From: Bondarzewia mesenterica
Lineage: Eukaryota; Basidiomycota; Agaricomycetes; Russulales; Bondarzewiaceae
DNA length: 26,058 nucleotides
Direction of reading: 5' to 3'
NCBI GenBank assembly: GCA_004802705.1
Contig: SGPL01000467.1
Location: 1 to 26,058 of the forward strand
Of the stretch, positions 1-11,144 are shown in pieces. The notes beneath the pieces are model-generated. The model had not been told where the DNA came from. It saw only the letters and a program-made list of their open reading frames with translations, and ran no database searches. A program made the position numbers and the translations under genes. Positions within the stretch are counted from its first letter, which is position 1. Each line of letters starts with the position of its first letter.

Positions 1-65
1 ATATGTCCGTCATAGGGTACCGTAACCCTGCTGGACAATAAAAGGATACAAAAAACAAAACTCAC

Positions 66-516
66 CATGCAAATGCAAGATCAGCCGCTGATCTAATCCA
101 TTGCTTAATAGCTCCAATGGGAAGTATAAATGTGTCCGTCGCAGCATGACTGCCAATGCCGCTGCTGTAATATGTCAATTGCTTTCGCGGGCAGCACTTT
201 CCCCTCTTCGGGTCCTCAACGGGATCGAACAATACACCGCGGTCCTTCTCCACATGGTCATATAGCTGTACAACGAAGGTGCTCTGCGAGATGGGGACGC
301 AAAGTTGGCTGCCACGAAAAACCAGACGTAGGGGACTCGAGGGATAGATTGACCGACCTTAGCGCCGATCTTGTTGGATGTGCCGTCGAGGCAGACCACA
401 AGGTTTCGATAACCACTCTTTCGCTTACACATGGGACAGGTATCCACAGACCCGTCCGTACTCGACTCTTTGACTGTACGCGGGTGCTCGATGATGAGAG
501 GATGGACGTCGGTCAT
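66..516 (-). CDS. DUF2235 / Tle1-like alpha/beta hydrolase, N-terminal part (partial)
   Basis: N-terminal piece of a DUF2235 protein, the family related to the catalytic domain of bacterial T6SS phospholipase Tle1 and expanded in basidiomycetes; substrate unknown in fungi. Exon 1 is 516-358 (53 codons from the ATG at 516). The intron 284-357 starts GTCGGT and ends CGCAG. Exon 2 is 283-66 and ends at a GTGAGT donor at 65; the rest lies beyond the window edge. About 125 residues are visible. Seen: the family signature NLVVCLDGTSN (residues 38-48), then VVQLYDHVEKD and LTYYSSGIGSH, ending in DLAFAW, in family order. Between VEKD and LTYY there is an extra stretch of about 20 residues that I do not recall from relatives. 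The GxSxG nucleophile elbow would be downstream and is not visible, so activity cannot be judged. The start is the first in-frame ATG before the conserved block and is uncertain. Confidence 0.8.
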
Positions 517-3304
517 GCTTCACGGTGCCGTTGTGCGAAGGTTAAGTTGAATAATGGGGAAGACGATGGGGGATATATACCGTCTTTTTGATACGCACGA
601 GGAGGCTGCGTGGGAGCGTGGACATCACGCATACAGCGTAGAAAAGGCTCACTAAGGCGTTCAACCGGGCCATTCATAATGCCATAGGATCCCTTTCGAT
701 GGCTGCAGAAGATCGGGAGAGGGGATGTGAAGAGTAGCATAAATATGGTGACAGACTGGCATACCTGATGCAACGCCTTGAACATGATGCGAAAGATGAA
801 TAAAACAGGAAGGGCACGAGATTAACGCTCGACCTACGCGTCTTTGAGCTACTCATAATAACCCGCTTTCTTTATGCGAGATACAGTAAGAAAACCCGTC
901 GAATCCGACTTCGATATTTTCCTATCAAATAAGAGAAGGTCTGCAAAAGAATCGAATTAGAAGCGTGGATGATTGATCCCATAATTTTAAGTACTGTGAT
1001 AATAGAACACGGTACAACAGACACTACACACCATTCACTTGTTTCAGGAGCATCATGAATGGTGCGGAACTGCAGAATATGGTACGCAGATCAACTCCTG
1101 TCGATAACATTTACATACATACATACCTAGTGCCCACACCAACGCGGCAGCGGCAACAATGAAACCCGAAATCCAATGGAAGCAAAGTTTGACAGAAAGA
1201 ATGTTTTTCTCCAAAGGGAGCAACCATAAGACAGATGGAGCAGTGGGACCTTGCTCGAGGAGAAAGTTCAGCATTTGGTAAGTTCATCACAGATTACGAT
1301 TGAAAAGGATTATGTACGGCGCAGCACTTGTATGCATCGACGGTCTTCCTTGCAGAGCTTATATCTTCTCACTTCAGGTAAGTAGACCTTGACTGCAGCT
1401 CGGAAAGGGCACAGAGAGGAAGGTGTTTTTTGGTGCTGGAAAAGTGGAACGAAGGAGTTATGAAAGGAAAATGAGAGTAGCGCGCGCACCAGGGCATCAT
1501 AGAATGGAAGGAAACAGAGTGTGTGAAGAGCAAAAGCAGTCTTCAGATTTCAGGAACGGATGCACAAGATCAAGCGGCTACTATGTAAGGAAGACTTGCT
1601 CCTGACTCGGAACTAGGAAAGTAACTGGTCGAATACAGTGCGCGGTTGCAGGACACCTCCATTGGAGGATACGCTGATCCACAGAATGATCTGATCGCTT
1701 GCATGAGGAGCAGCCTGCGTTGTGCATCTTCAGCCTGGTCCGCATTGCAACGAACTGAAATGATCCTTCTCCTAAGAGCGCCATGCCATGGCGCATACCG
1801 ACTTCATGATGAAGAATAGTAATGGCAACGTGCATCCCAGCAACCTCCCGTCACCATCACCGTCTGGCCTCACACTCGCAATTGCGAAGTGGGCCGGGCA
1901 GCGACACGTCAGAGTAGGTTCTTTTACTGCGACATGGAAGATAGTAGTCAGCACGCTGTGAGCGAGACATTGTCACTTTTGAAAAGAAAAGGAATAGGAG
2001 CTCTTTGGTATCGATAGGGAGACGAATTGAAGTGGAACCGATTAGGCTCCGAATCTTGGTGACTCGTTGATACGCCTCGCGCGCGGCCGCGGGCATGCGG
2101 TCTGCTGGTGAAGGATGAATAAGAAAGGCCGGCACGTTGACATGACACAGTGCTCGATGTTTCTGTGATTGGCAAGCAGGCTGCTCACCTGAAACTGGCT
2201 ATGCCTGTACGCAGCCGTACGCACTCATCTCCGTCCCCGTTGTCCCCAAATCAAGTTGTGGTACGTCTCCATGAGTCCACCTATCTCCGTCGGCGTCACT
2301 TTCGTTACTGTCACTGTCGGCGCTAGTCTGGGTATTGACATTACCAGTGGTTGCAAGCGCACTCAGAGCACGGTCATGGCCTATGATGGCGTGAGTGGTG
2401 TTTCGATGAGAGACGAGAGGGAAACCAGCGGAGTCGTAAGGTTTGGAAATTGGATCTCAGTGAAGGTTTCTGAGTGACTGCAGCGTATGAACCTCACAAG
2501 AGATCCTCGTCGGTCTCCTTGTCAATGTTCGAACCTCAGACACCGCCAATCTGGCAGTATCTTACTGAATTCATTCACTGCATGAAATTTCCCAAGCAGC
2601 GTAGAAACAACACTCAAATCGACTACAAACGATCGAACTCCTTCGAACTCGCGCTGAAGTCAATCAATCATGGCACCGTGACTATCACTGGGCGCGATCG
2701 TTGATCTCACAACGTCCGCTGACCATACCCACTAGCATGTCAGCCGGCGCGCGCTGCGCAGGGCCAACGTGGTCACGTCGAGCACTGGGCCTTGCGCGGC
2801 TCTTAGTCTTTGGAGGCAGGTAACACGCGACGGGAGGGTATTAGGTTGTCAGGTATGTGCATTCAAAAGAGAAGAACTCGACAGAGCTCCGTTGGTCGAA
2901 GGTCGTCCTCCCGCTGCACTAGCACCCAGCACCAGCACGGCCAGCGCGTTGTCAAAGCAGTTTTTTCTCCCTCCGATCCGTACTGTATCGCGTCTATCCG
3001 GACCTTCCAATTGACTTTGGGTTTTCCATCATGTGCAAATCATGCCTTCCCGTTTCCCACTGTTCGCCGACATCGTGCATGAATTCCCCTCTGGTTGAAT
3101 CATCACAAAATCATGTCATGAAGCCGACACAAATTCTCCCTGTCCGTCCCTGTCATATTGTCCTGTGATCGATCCATCGCGCTGGAATTCATATTCGCCA
3201 CCTTCGTCCTAAGTCTTAATCGTCGCTGTTTGCGCATTCACTTCATGTGGTAGATTAGGATGGGCTAGTCTTTCAGATGGGAAGAATGAAGGTACGTGTT
3301 TGGG
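517..3304. other. Gene-poor stretch, no supported gene
   Basis: Open frames here are short, overlap on both strands and resemble no family I know. Minor items: a TACA tetranucleotide microsatellite near 1109-1123, and a minus-strand frame around 2256-2345 reading an acidic Asp/Ser/Glu-rich peptide (SADSDSNESDADGD). The latter could be the end of an unidentified protein or chance low complexity. A minus-strand frame at 1857-2135 is open for 92 codons but shows no recognisable motif. Confidence 0.4.
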
Positions 3305-3535
3305 TGGTCACAGGTGCTGAACCATTTTCATTCTCAACGGCAACTCCGGGCTTAATATCTCGAGCCGTTCACGGATGCAAATGACACCCGATCGAGACTG
3401 CATCTACTGACCTTTACCATGGTTCATTTACGGCTGGCATTGTTAGGACTAATGCGCCTTTCCTTGATCTCCTTTTGTCTTCAATTGTCTTCGCCACATG
3501 CTACGACAGACGTGGCTTTGACCTCTCGGCTCTGG

Positions 3536-3543
3536 TATATAAG
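3536..3543 (+). promoter_or_regulatory. Candidate TATA box of repeat copy 1
   Basis: TATATAAG within GGTATATAAGAG, 115 bp upstream of the mini-exon ATG at 3651. The flanking TGGCTTTGACCTCTCGGCTC is conserved in copy 2, where the same box sits at 7239. Conservation of box and flank in two diverged copies supports a core promoter rather than a chance AT run. Confidence 0.5.
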
Positions 3544-3650
3544 AGCGTCTCTTTATCTGGACTTACAGTCTAAGATTCATACATCGACTCCGACGATATT
3601 CCAGTCTTTGTCTTCTTGCACCTCGCTTTCCTGCAGACGTGTCTTCTACG

Positions 3651-3721
3651 ATGCTTCTATCGACCTCGATCAGCTCGACACGTACTCGCGCATATCAACG
3701 TGCTTCTTTCTACATCTACAG
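3651..3721 (+). CDS. Conserved 71-nt first coding exon of the repeat family (copy 1)
   Basis: ATG at 3651 opens a frame of 23 codons plus two bases, ending at a GTTCGT donor. The peptide begins MLLSTSISSTRTRAY and ends ASFYIY followed by a split Arg codon. Copy 2 (7410-7480) has exactly the same length and frame, beginning MLLSSFRSAFRARKY and also ending ASFYIY. Same start, same length, same donor phase and amino-acid-level similarity suggest selection on a protein at some time. The downstream exon was not resolved: the frames after the donor are interrupted in this copy, which may be a pseudogene. No known domain is recognised; the basic/aromatic leader could be a targeting peptide, which is speculation. 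Confidence 0.45.
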
Positions 3722-4560
3722 GTTCGTTGAGTGCTGTGGCCTCATCTCCTCAGCAGTCATGTTATGAGCTGACAATCTGCTGACGAAATCCTCGCAATTC
3801 AATTCCTCAATTTGCATCATTCTCTTATGCCACCAATGCCTCGCAACTACCACCTACACAAAAAAAAGCGAAGATGTCGGCCCGAAAATTCCTTGGACCC
3901 AAGGCCAAGAATAAGCTATCTGTCTCCGCCCTACACTCCAAAAGTCTTGGATGCGTAGAGAGATCCGCACAATGCGTCTTCCAGAACCCGTCTCTTCCCC
4001 CCGACCTCCACACTTATATCAGCACGCATCGAGCAGCCAGAAGTTCACGGCATTTACCATGTCTTCAAAGTCGAAAAAAGCACATCCAAGGACGAGAAGA
4101 AGATCTCGAAGCCACTGTGCGATACCTTGAAGCTTCGGGCGTGTCAAGAGTCGCGTCTCCGAGCAAACTCGACTTTTAACCTATACCCCTTCCTATTGGC
4201 ACCCAGGCGCACCCGGCGTGGCAGCCACTCCTCTGACACTGTCACATTCTTCGTCGCCACCGGCACCGGCGCGTCAGCATAATCTCTGCGCAAACGGTTT
4301 CTTCCAACACCGCGGAATTGACGCCGAAGCCGACAGTTCTGTCGGCACTAAGCAGGAAGATAAGTTCCTCAACGACTTCCTCATGTGCTCGCGACGCGTC
4401 GGCGGATGTGTCCTCTTTCTCTGCTCTCTCCTACCCTTCATTGCCGCCTGCACCAGTGTCCTACCGTTACTTCAACCGCAGTCGCGGAGAGCTCTAGCAG
4501 AGCTCTTGGGCATTACGGTCGTGTGGATGTAGACGGCTATGCGTGTTGTCGACTCTACTG

Positions 4561-7024
4561 AATCCATGGAACTTCTTGTATGTAAGTCTATCTCCCAGCC
4601 AGCTTACTACACTCGACCTCTTTCCTGATCTCATTTCATTCCGCAGGAGTTGGCTCTGGGATGTTGTGGAGGATTCCTCGAATTAGTGGAGCCCGCGGTT
4701 CGGAAAGAGGCGAACTATTATTTTTTTTTAATCTATGGGAAGGGGATTACAAGTTCTACGGAAATATTCGTTGTACATCAGAGGAGAATGGCATTCTGTC
4801 CTCCCGCCGACATTGAAATGCCTACAGAATTGTTACGTCTGTGTCGATATGATCACATCCTACAGTCCATACATCACATCAAATAATGAGAGCGCGGCGC
4901 CCACTGTAGTATCACTTCAAAATATCAAAGTGCTCGAAGTGCTGATATATTGCACGACTTTCGTCTCATCTGGTTTAAAATGATTACCTTTCCCTGTGCA
5001 TCACCATGGTACGTACATGCGAGGAATAAACAATAAGTCGAAGTAAAATGCAATTGACGTAGAATAGTGTGCAGTGGTGATGAGTACCGTGAAATGATAA
5101 AGGAATGGCCCAACTCTATGAAGCGATAGAAAAAGTGATGATGACGGCAATGAACATGGACGAAACCACCGATTCTAGGCAGAATCGTAATTTGTAGACA
5201 ATTGGGAGGCAGTCCGGGTTGAAAAGTAAAGGCATAGACGATAATAGACAATGGGCCGATGAGCGATGTGTGAAGGGCCTAAAGCTTGACCGATTAAATT
5301 GTAGGAGATAATTGACAATGCATAGTTGGACTAGATGCTGGATGGCACGCACGCACCATAAATCCTCCCTATTCTCCGCGCGCTCATGCACCCTTCACGT
5401 TGCAGGAAAAATCGGTCAAAGCGCAAGGTTGCGCATTCATCCAGTTACTAATGTATGGTGTAAGCGAAAGACGTGCGCGTGAATAAATGTTGATGTCAAT
5501 GCACGGACCTTAAATAATAGTCCAGGCTTTATGTATGAGCATGGTCCAAATCCAAAACCTTTTGTTAATGTTCAGCTGCCTGGATGCGGACGCAGTCACC
5601 CACTGGCTCAAATAGAGATCTAGAAGCACAGCCGCCTGTATTGTCACTTTCGAGAGAGCCAGCGAAACAGAAGAAAAAGAAGAAGAAGAAACTCGGAGAG
5701 AGAATTACCTTCAAATGCTGCCTAAACGAGGAAAAATCGAAGATCAAAAGGTCAAAAAGACTAGTATCACAACTAGTGACTGCAGGAAACATCACCTCGA
5801 GTCGTACTTTAGACCATATGCGAAGTAGTCTTGTAGGTTGAGCGACATGGTCACGGTCGCTAGTAAAGGTCATCAGCCTTCGCGCATCGTCGTCTTTCTT
5901 TATCCCGTATGCCTGGGCAGAGGATGTCCCATATGTGTACAGTGTATCTCTTGAGAAGGATTAGAACGGAATTGCGAGGGACAGAGAGAGGGAGCTTACT
6001 TGGCGAGCACTCACCATGTAGCAACTCATCAATCCGACGATCGGCTGACGACCCAGCCGACTGGAAAATCATGCAATGCACGTCAGTCCACGCAAAATGG
6101 ACAGCACTGCTAGCTAGCTTTTGAGTATGAAGCATCCGCGTTATCGTAAGGCTTGAGGTCCTCAGCCGTGAACGGAATCAGATTGGTTCAAGACCAGAGC
6201 GTGGGAATTCTATCGGACTTCCGATCTCTGGCTGTATCAGGTCTCAGTTGCCCGAATTCAACCCGGAAGGTCGCGCTCATTTTTAATGGACCAGAATATC
6301 GACTCGGCTTGAGCTTTAATTCTATCTGTCTCAACTACTTGGATCAGTGACTTTCCTCTCTTGCATAATCCACAATTCTACGTCGCCCATCCCCAAAATC
6401 TATTCCAGCAGCACCTCAGGAGGCTGCTTATCCAATCTCGAATGAAGTTGCAATCGCCAGCAGCACCTGTCTAGTACTACACGCCATGCAATTCTGCAGT
6501 GGAAAAGTTACTTTACTTCCAAGTTGTCTGGCTCTCCGAGGGTCGTGCGGTTTGTGACTTCCCAGCAAAGCCTGTTACGCTTCGACCAGGTTGACTGGGT
6601 CACGACTGACCGCTTTGCTACTACCACTGGCCCTTCGCGTTACGTCAAAGTGCGCTCGCTGAGCCTTTTATGAGGGGCGAACCATCGTTCTGTGATTGGT
6701 AGTCACTGACTCTTCTCGCGGCGATGCGCAGCCTTTCCATGCGCCTTTGATCTCCGTTCTTGAGGCTTTTCTGGAGGCGAGGACTTCTGCTCGGGACTCC
6801 TATCGAAACAATATAAGCACGCTGTGCACTGTGCCTGTCGTCCACCAACGTGACCGACTAATATACGTGTGCTCGGCGGTCATCAGGAGTCGGGGCCGCC
6901 CCCCAAAAGGTAGGCTTTCTGGCACTTTCTTTTTGTCTCTTCCGCTACGTTGACAACGATACTGGAAGCTATCATCATTCTTGCGAAGAGAAATAATTGA
7001 ATTTGGCTCTGTTATGCTCTGACC
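4561..7024. other. Gene-poor stretch with one possible spliced minus-strand gene
   Basis: No supported gene. A purine microsatellite (AAG-rich) lies near 5658-5692. On the minus strand a possible exon at 6060-6015 is bounded by an excellent acceptor (a CTGAC branch then TTTTCCAG) and a GTGAGTGC donor. The next frames toward 5565 are open in pieces (DILCPGIRDKERRRC, then MTFTSDRDHVAQPTRLLRIW), but I could not link them into one reading frame or recognise a family. A weak echo of repeat copy 1 (ATGCGCCTTT then GATCTCCGTTC) occurs near 6738-6760. Confidence 0.3.
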
Positions 7025-7238
7025 AGGTGGTCGAACTATCGCTGTCTTCTACTCCAGATTTCGTATCTTGAGCCGTCTATGCGAAGGACACCCTGCCGAG
7101 ACCACTTCTACTGACGCTTGTCCAGGGCTCGCAGCACTGCCCGTAGTAACGGACAACATATTCTACTGATATTCTTTTGTTTTAGGTTTCTTCGTGGCAC
7201 CTACTACGATAGACTTGGCTTTGACCTCCCGGCTCAGG

Positions 7239-7246
7239 TATATAAG
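7239..7246 (+). promoter_or_regulatory. Candidate TATA box of repeat copy 2
   Basis: TATATAAG in GGCTCAGGTATATAAGACC, preceded by TTGGCTTTGACCTCCC as in copy 1. It lies 171 bp upstream of the mini-exon ATG at 7410, against 115 bp in copy 1, so the intervening leader has gained or lost sequence while the box and the exon stayed conserved. Confidence 0.5.
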
Positions 7247-7409
7247 ACCTTCTGCCCTTCAGGACTGGGCATCAGCATCAGCATCACCCAGCCAAACTCC
7301 CAAGCAGCGACTGCGGTCAATCATCAATACCTCTGTTTCGACAATCTCTCGGCATTCGAATTTTTTCCCATCCGTATCTGGCAGTACAGAAGCCTTCATG
7401 TTCTGCACG

Positions 7410-7480
7410 ATGCTTCTCTCGAGCTTCAGGAGCGCATTTCGTGCTCGCAAATATCAATGTGCTTCTTTCTACATCTACAG
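7410..7480 (+). CDS. Conserved 71-nt first coding exon of the repeat family (copy 2)
   Basis: ATG at 7410 opens 23 codons plus two bases, starting MLLSSFRSAFRARKYQ and ending ASFYIY with a split Arg. It is followed by the canonical donor GTATGT at 7481. Length, frame and ending equal those of the copy-1 exon at 3651-3721. A downstream acceptor at 7557 (CAACAG) keeps the frame open. Start choice rests on conservation of the ATG between the two copies; a longer in-frame frame upstream (from 7118) is not conserved in copy 1 and crosses the TATA box, so it was not used. Confidence 0.5.
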
Positions 7481-8170
7481 GTATGTCGATATCTCGTGCT
7501 AAACCTCCAATCTTGTTGCCGGGCCGGTTCAATCTCTGATACGATGCCAATCAACAGCAATGCTTGCGATTTGAGGTTGTCTCCCATACCACCACCACCC
7601 GACTTCAAACAACATCGTGCCTTCAAACACTTCCCAGTTGTCAGGTGTCCCAGCCTTGAAGCTGGAAGAGAGAGACAAGTTCTCTCATCTCTTTTCACTC
7701 TGCGGACGCGTCGGGACGCGCCGGGCGGTACCCCACCACCCCCGCCCCCCTCTTCACGAGACTACGAACTCGGCGCCAACGCGATGCCACTCAAAAGCCA
7801 TTCTTGCGCTTTCCCTCTTCCTTCCACACCCAGGCCACCTCACATCACTTTATCGCCAATATGCGACCGACGTCTTCAAGGACGTCAAGTTTCTCATATG
7901 TTGTGCATACCCTCAATTGTTTCTTTCCATGTGTCGGACGCATCGAGAGACGCACCTCCCAACATGCCTATATCTAGTGGCTCCGCGCTGGAGCTGCCTA
8001 ACACCTTGACCACAGGCACTGAGACAACTCTCGCCTATTGCGGTCAGGATCGATATAGATGGCTTTGAGCCTAGCCCACTCGCTGACGAAGTCGAATGGA
8101 AATTGATGCAGGGTTAGATGAATTACAGCTGTTGAATTTTGAAGGCATGAATGGTCCTCGCGCCTTGGAG

Positions 8171-8520
8171 GTAAGATGTTTACAGTTTTCAACCCAGGCA
8201 ACTAGTGTTTCTTTTTGTATGATTTGGGAAGAGGAATGGCTTCTCGACATGTTCGAGTTATTGGTCTGTTCCACGAACCCTGAAAACTGCATCATTCCGT
8301 GACTCCAACCCCAGGACGAAAAGGTCTGAACCTGTCATCGACTCAGAATCCCTGCACGCATTTTGCGATGTCTCTGTACATCATCAGTTTCCAATCACGC
8401 GTAGTAGATAACTTGACATTGACAACAATACAACAGCAGACAAAGCAGCGACGATGCAAAGCAATTCCACAAAGTTACATGACAAAGGACAGATTACACT
8501 AACAGCTGTTGACGGACTCC
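8171..8520. other. Spacer between repeat copy 2 and the Crinkler-type gene
   Basis: About 350 bp lies between the end of repeat copy 2 and the stop codon of the convergent minus-strand NTPase gene. A plus-strand frame stays open to the stop at 8302 but may be intronic after the donor near 8172. No repeat, RNA gene or promoter is recognised; it presumably holds the two 3' ends. Confidence 0.4.
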
Positions 8521-11144
8521 TCAACTTCCATACTGCGAAATCACAATCCCCTCCACTTCCTCTTCGTCGACGACATGCCCAAGGGAGGTGTTTTGGATCC
8601 AATGGAAACATTCCTTGCCCACCGTCCAGGACGGCTTTAGTCTCCGGACCGCTGCAATCGCCCCGTCGCTAGTGCGGGGGTGTTCCGACAACAAATCGCG
8701 AGACGCAAGTAGGGAAGTGTATGTGTCCTTGTCCTCAGGCATGATTCCTTTGTAGACGGTACCCGAGCAGCCGTAGGCATAGATGTTGTAACGTGGATGG
8801 ACAAGCTTGGTCCGTGCCTCACTGGCCGACCGAAGCTCGCCCCTTGTCGCTCCTACTTGTTTGATGGCGACTCTCGAGGGCGATGTCTGTGTATCGTCGT
8901 GCGGGCGCAAATTTTGAGCCAATTTCTTTGTCTTGGATGCCTGCTGGGGATTCGCAGGTTGCACGCCCAGTTCCATCACGATAGTGCAGTACGGTCGCCG
9001 ATCGTCGGTGAACAGGTCAGACATCGGAAAGAGGGAGATATCCTCCGCTTTGACGTCACACGCCGCAGCACTCCCGGCAGTCCTGCGGCGATTGACCTGG
9101 ACGAGGATACCTGTCATGACCTCCTCGCGAAGCAACTCATTCCGCAGTAGCACCGGGATCAGAAAGTCGATGACAGCCTGGCCAGTTTTAGCAATGAACG
9201 CCATGCCTCGGACAAAGGCGGCAAACAATCCATCTGTCGAGGTGACCGAGCTGTCGCCCAGTTTGGCGAAGTGCGTGAACCGAACCCTCGCATCCTCGAA
9301 TGCTTCGCGGAAGGTAAGACCGTCGGCAACGTTGTCCGGTCGGCTGTCTAGGATCTGCTGGGCGATGTTGTCCTCGAAGAGCTCCTTAATGAACGTGGTG
9401 ACGTGACAACCCAGACTGAAAAGCATGCGCTGGCCATGTTCTCGTAAGACGGCGCGATCGTAAGCCTCCATGACGAGAAGTCGCGCTACAACTTCTCCTC
9501 GCTCGCCGAGATTCAGAAGACCGTTCTCCATGTATTGTTGAAGAGTATCAATGAGAGTGGTCCGACGCTTCTTCCGCCAGTGTTTTAGTTGCATGGCTGC
9601 TGCCTGGGAGAACAAAGTTAGCAAGGACGGATAAATCACCCGGAAGAGCAGGACTGACTTCGGCAAGTAGCGGCTCGCTAGAGTATCCAGAACGCAAGTA
9701 CTCGCGATGTTTTGGAACAGAATAAGCCACTCGCATGTGGCTCGCGACGAGTTCGGCGACCACCATCTGATTCTGCTGCCGCCTTGGCTCATATTCAAGG
9801 CAAAGACGGACGTCGGCAACCGCCAACCTGGCGGTGGCGCTAGAGTCGTCAAAGGACTTCTCCACATCGGTGTTGCAGACGAGCTTGCTGCGTGCCATCT
9901 TGAGAACAGAGGTCGATAGCTGAAGGATCCTGACATCATTTTGGATGTCACGGAACATGGACCAGAATCTGCGATGTCAGCCAACTTAGTACTGTCGTCA
10001 TCGGCAGACAAAGAAGCAGGAATTACAAAGGTCTCCCAAACTTCGCCATGAAAGGTACGGCGGCCACCTCCTCGAGGGTCAGCTTACCGGGTATGATAGG
10101 GAAGTCTGGCGCGCAATCGAAAGGGGTTTCGGTAATGGGAGGCTGCAAGTGACCACTTGCAGCAGCACGCGAGGATCGTACTTGATTCTGTGTGGAGGCG
10201 AAGTAGGCGATATGCGAGGTGGTCGAAAGGAAGATCGCAAAGACGGGAAAGGGCAGAAAATCATTGAAAACCGAAAGTAAGACGTCGTACAAGGTCTTAC
10301 CATATTCATTTTTGGGTGCCTTCCTCCGGACAAGCTCATGGGCTTCGTCGAAGTAGAGCACGATCTTAACGGGGCGCCCGGAAACTTCGCCCACTTTCCA
10401 TGATGGGTCGATAACCCACACCAAGTTCTTGAGCTCCTCAATGGCCTCGGAACTGGCTGCATGCTCGTCCATCGACGTGGCCCCACCTTTCGTCCAAGTT
10501 GGCTCGTGATTTCGCCGTATATTATTCAAAAACTCCTCCTGAAAATCTGGGTAAGAATGCACCCATCGGAAAGAAAAAAGGGACGCACAGTCGCTTCCTC
10601 AATGACAGCGTTGTAAAGGTCTTCGCGCGCCGTTGGGGATTTGTCGGAACGCAGATGCTCCCTCCATTCCTTTGTTAGCGTCTCGTATGGAAGCGTGCGC
10701 TGTCCGAGAAGTGACTGCAGTCTCTTGCGAACGGTGGTAAAAAGACGCGAAAAAAACACAAAGTAATGTACGCGCACGGCGTCATATGTGTCGCACGGCT
10801 TGACTAAATGGTCCCGCACACTGTCATCCGGAGGAGGAAATGCTAGGACTGAAGCCACAGGTAAGAATATTGGCGCATTGTATGATGAAAGGACTAAATC
10901 ACCGACCTTCTGTTTCACGCTGGGCACGCAAGTTGAAGGGAATTGTAAAAACGAGGGCTGCTTGTTCATCAACCATTCGTGATTTGCCAGTGCCTGAACT
11001 TTGGAGAATCGTCACGGTGTTCGAGTAGTCGAAATCGCGCCCATTGATCTTCATGTCGTTGACGGTCTCGAGTAGCAAGACGTGATAATCTAGCTCGTAC
11101 GGAGCATCCCAAGCATTACGAACGGCTGGAACTTGGTTCAGCAT
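8521..11144 (-). CDS. Crinkler-type P-loop NTPase, five exons, 5' end unresolved
   Basis: Member of the large basidiomycete family of Crinkler (CRN/CR-effector) P-loop proteins; cellular role in mushrooms is not established. Exons: 11144-10907, 10842-10589, 10538-10027, 9968-9659, 9603-8521; introns are 64, 50, 58 and 55 nt. Joined they give 798 residues with all phases compatible. Walker A is SSGTGKS (residues 49-55), preceded by DYSNTVTILQ and followed by VFTIPFNLR. Walker B is VLYFDEAHEL (about 224-233). The family blocks TLYDVLLSVFNDFLPFPVFA, TSHIAYFA, ITETPFDCAPDFPIIPGKLT and FGRPLFWSM follow in the usual order. The C-terminal part carries HPRYNIYAYGCSGTVYKG, also typical of relatives. 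I cannot assign a nuclease or other effector domain. The Met at 11144 is only the last possible start: relatives have further N-terminal sequence, which would lie upstream in the N-rich region. A peptide-like frame near 11350 (LNHLPTYEVQVRVLLFD) may belong to it, but I could not join it. Confidence 0.85.

Larger units (their letters stand above)
3305..4560 (+). repeat. Dispersed repeat family, copy 1 (TATA box plus mini-exon)
   Basis: This stretch aligns by eye with 7025-8170 and, at its 3' end, with 15980-16440, in the same order and orientation. Shared blocks with copy 2: a GAGCCGT block near 3363 followed by ACACCC and CATCTACTGAC; TGGCTTTGACCTC then GGTATATAAGA around 3513-3544; a mini-exon at 3651-3721; and TTCTTTCTACATCTACAGGT at its donor. 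Near the 3' end a self-complementary segment (AGAGCTCT at 4488-4495 and again at 4499-4506) is followed by a GTAGACGGCTATG block. It matches GTAGATGGCTTTG in copy 3 and ATAGATGGCTTTG in copy 2. Divergence is high, so boundaries are approximate. No terminal repeats or target-site duplication were seen. It could be an expanded gene family of unknown function or a domesticated or decayed mobile element. Confidence 0.6.
7025..8170 (+). repeat. Dispersed repeat family, copy 2 (most complete)
   Basis: Homologous to copy 1 over its length and to copy 3 in the 3' half. Its mini-exon (7410-7480) has a GTATGT donor, and a plausible intron 7481-7557 ends ATCAACAG. Joining there continues a long open frame, rich in Pro and basic residues, to 8068. 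The 3' part contains a second coding-like frame after an acceptor-like CCACAG at 8011-8015, reading RIDIDGFEPSPLADEVEW. Its IDGF core matches VDGY in copy 1 and VDGF in copy 3, so this is probably the true frame there. An adjacent frame from 8096 reads MEIDAGLDELQLLNFEGMNG before a GTAAGA donor at about 8172. No known fold is recognised. Confidence 0.55.

Noticed and set aside
1109..1123. Possible CRISPR-like or satellite array
   Set aside because: It is only a short TACA microsatellite; no spaced direct repeats occur anywhere in the window.
1857..2135. Minus-strand 92-codon frame
   Set aside because: No recognised family, overlaps other equally open frames, and no consistent exon chain could be built.
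9604..10011. N-terminal part of the continuous minus-strand frame that ends at 8521
   Set aside because: It reads the wrong frame of exon 4; the family sequence continues in another frame up to an intron at 9604-9658.
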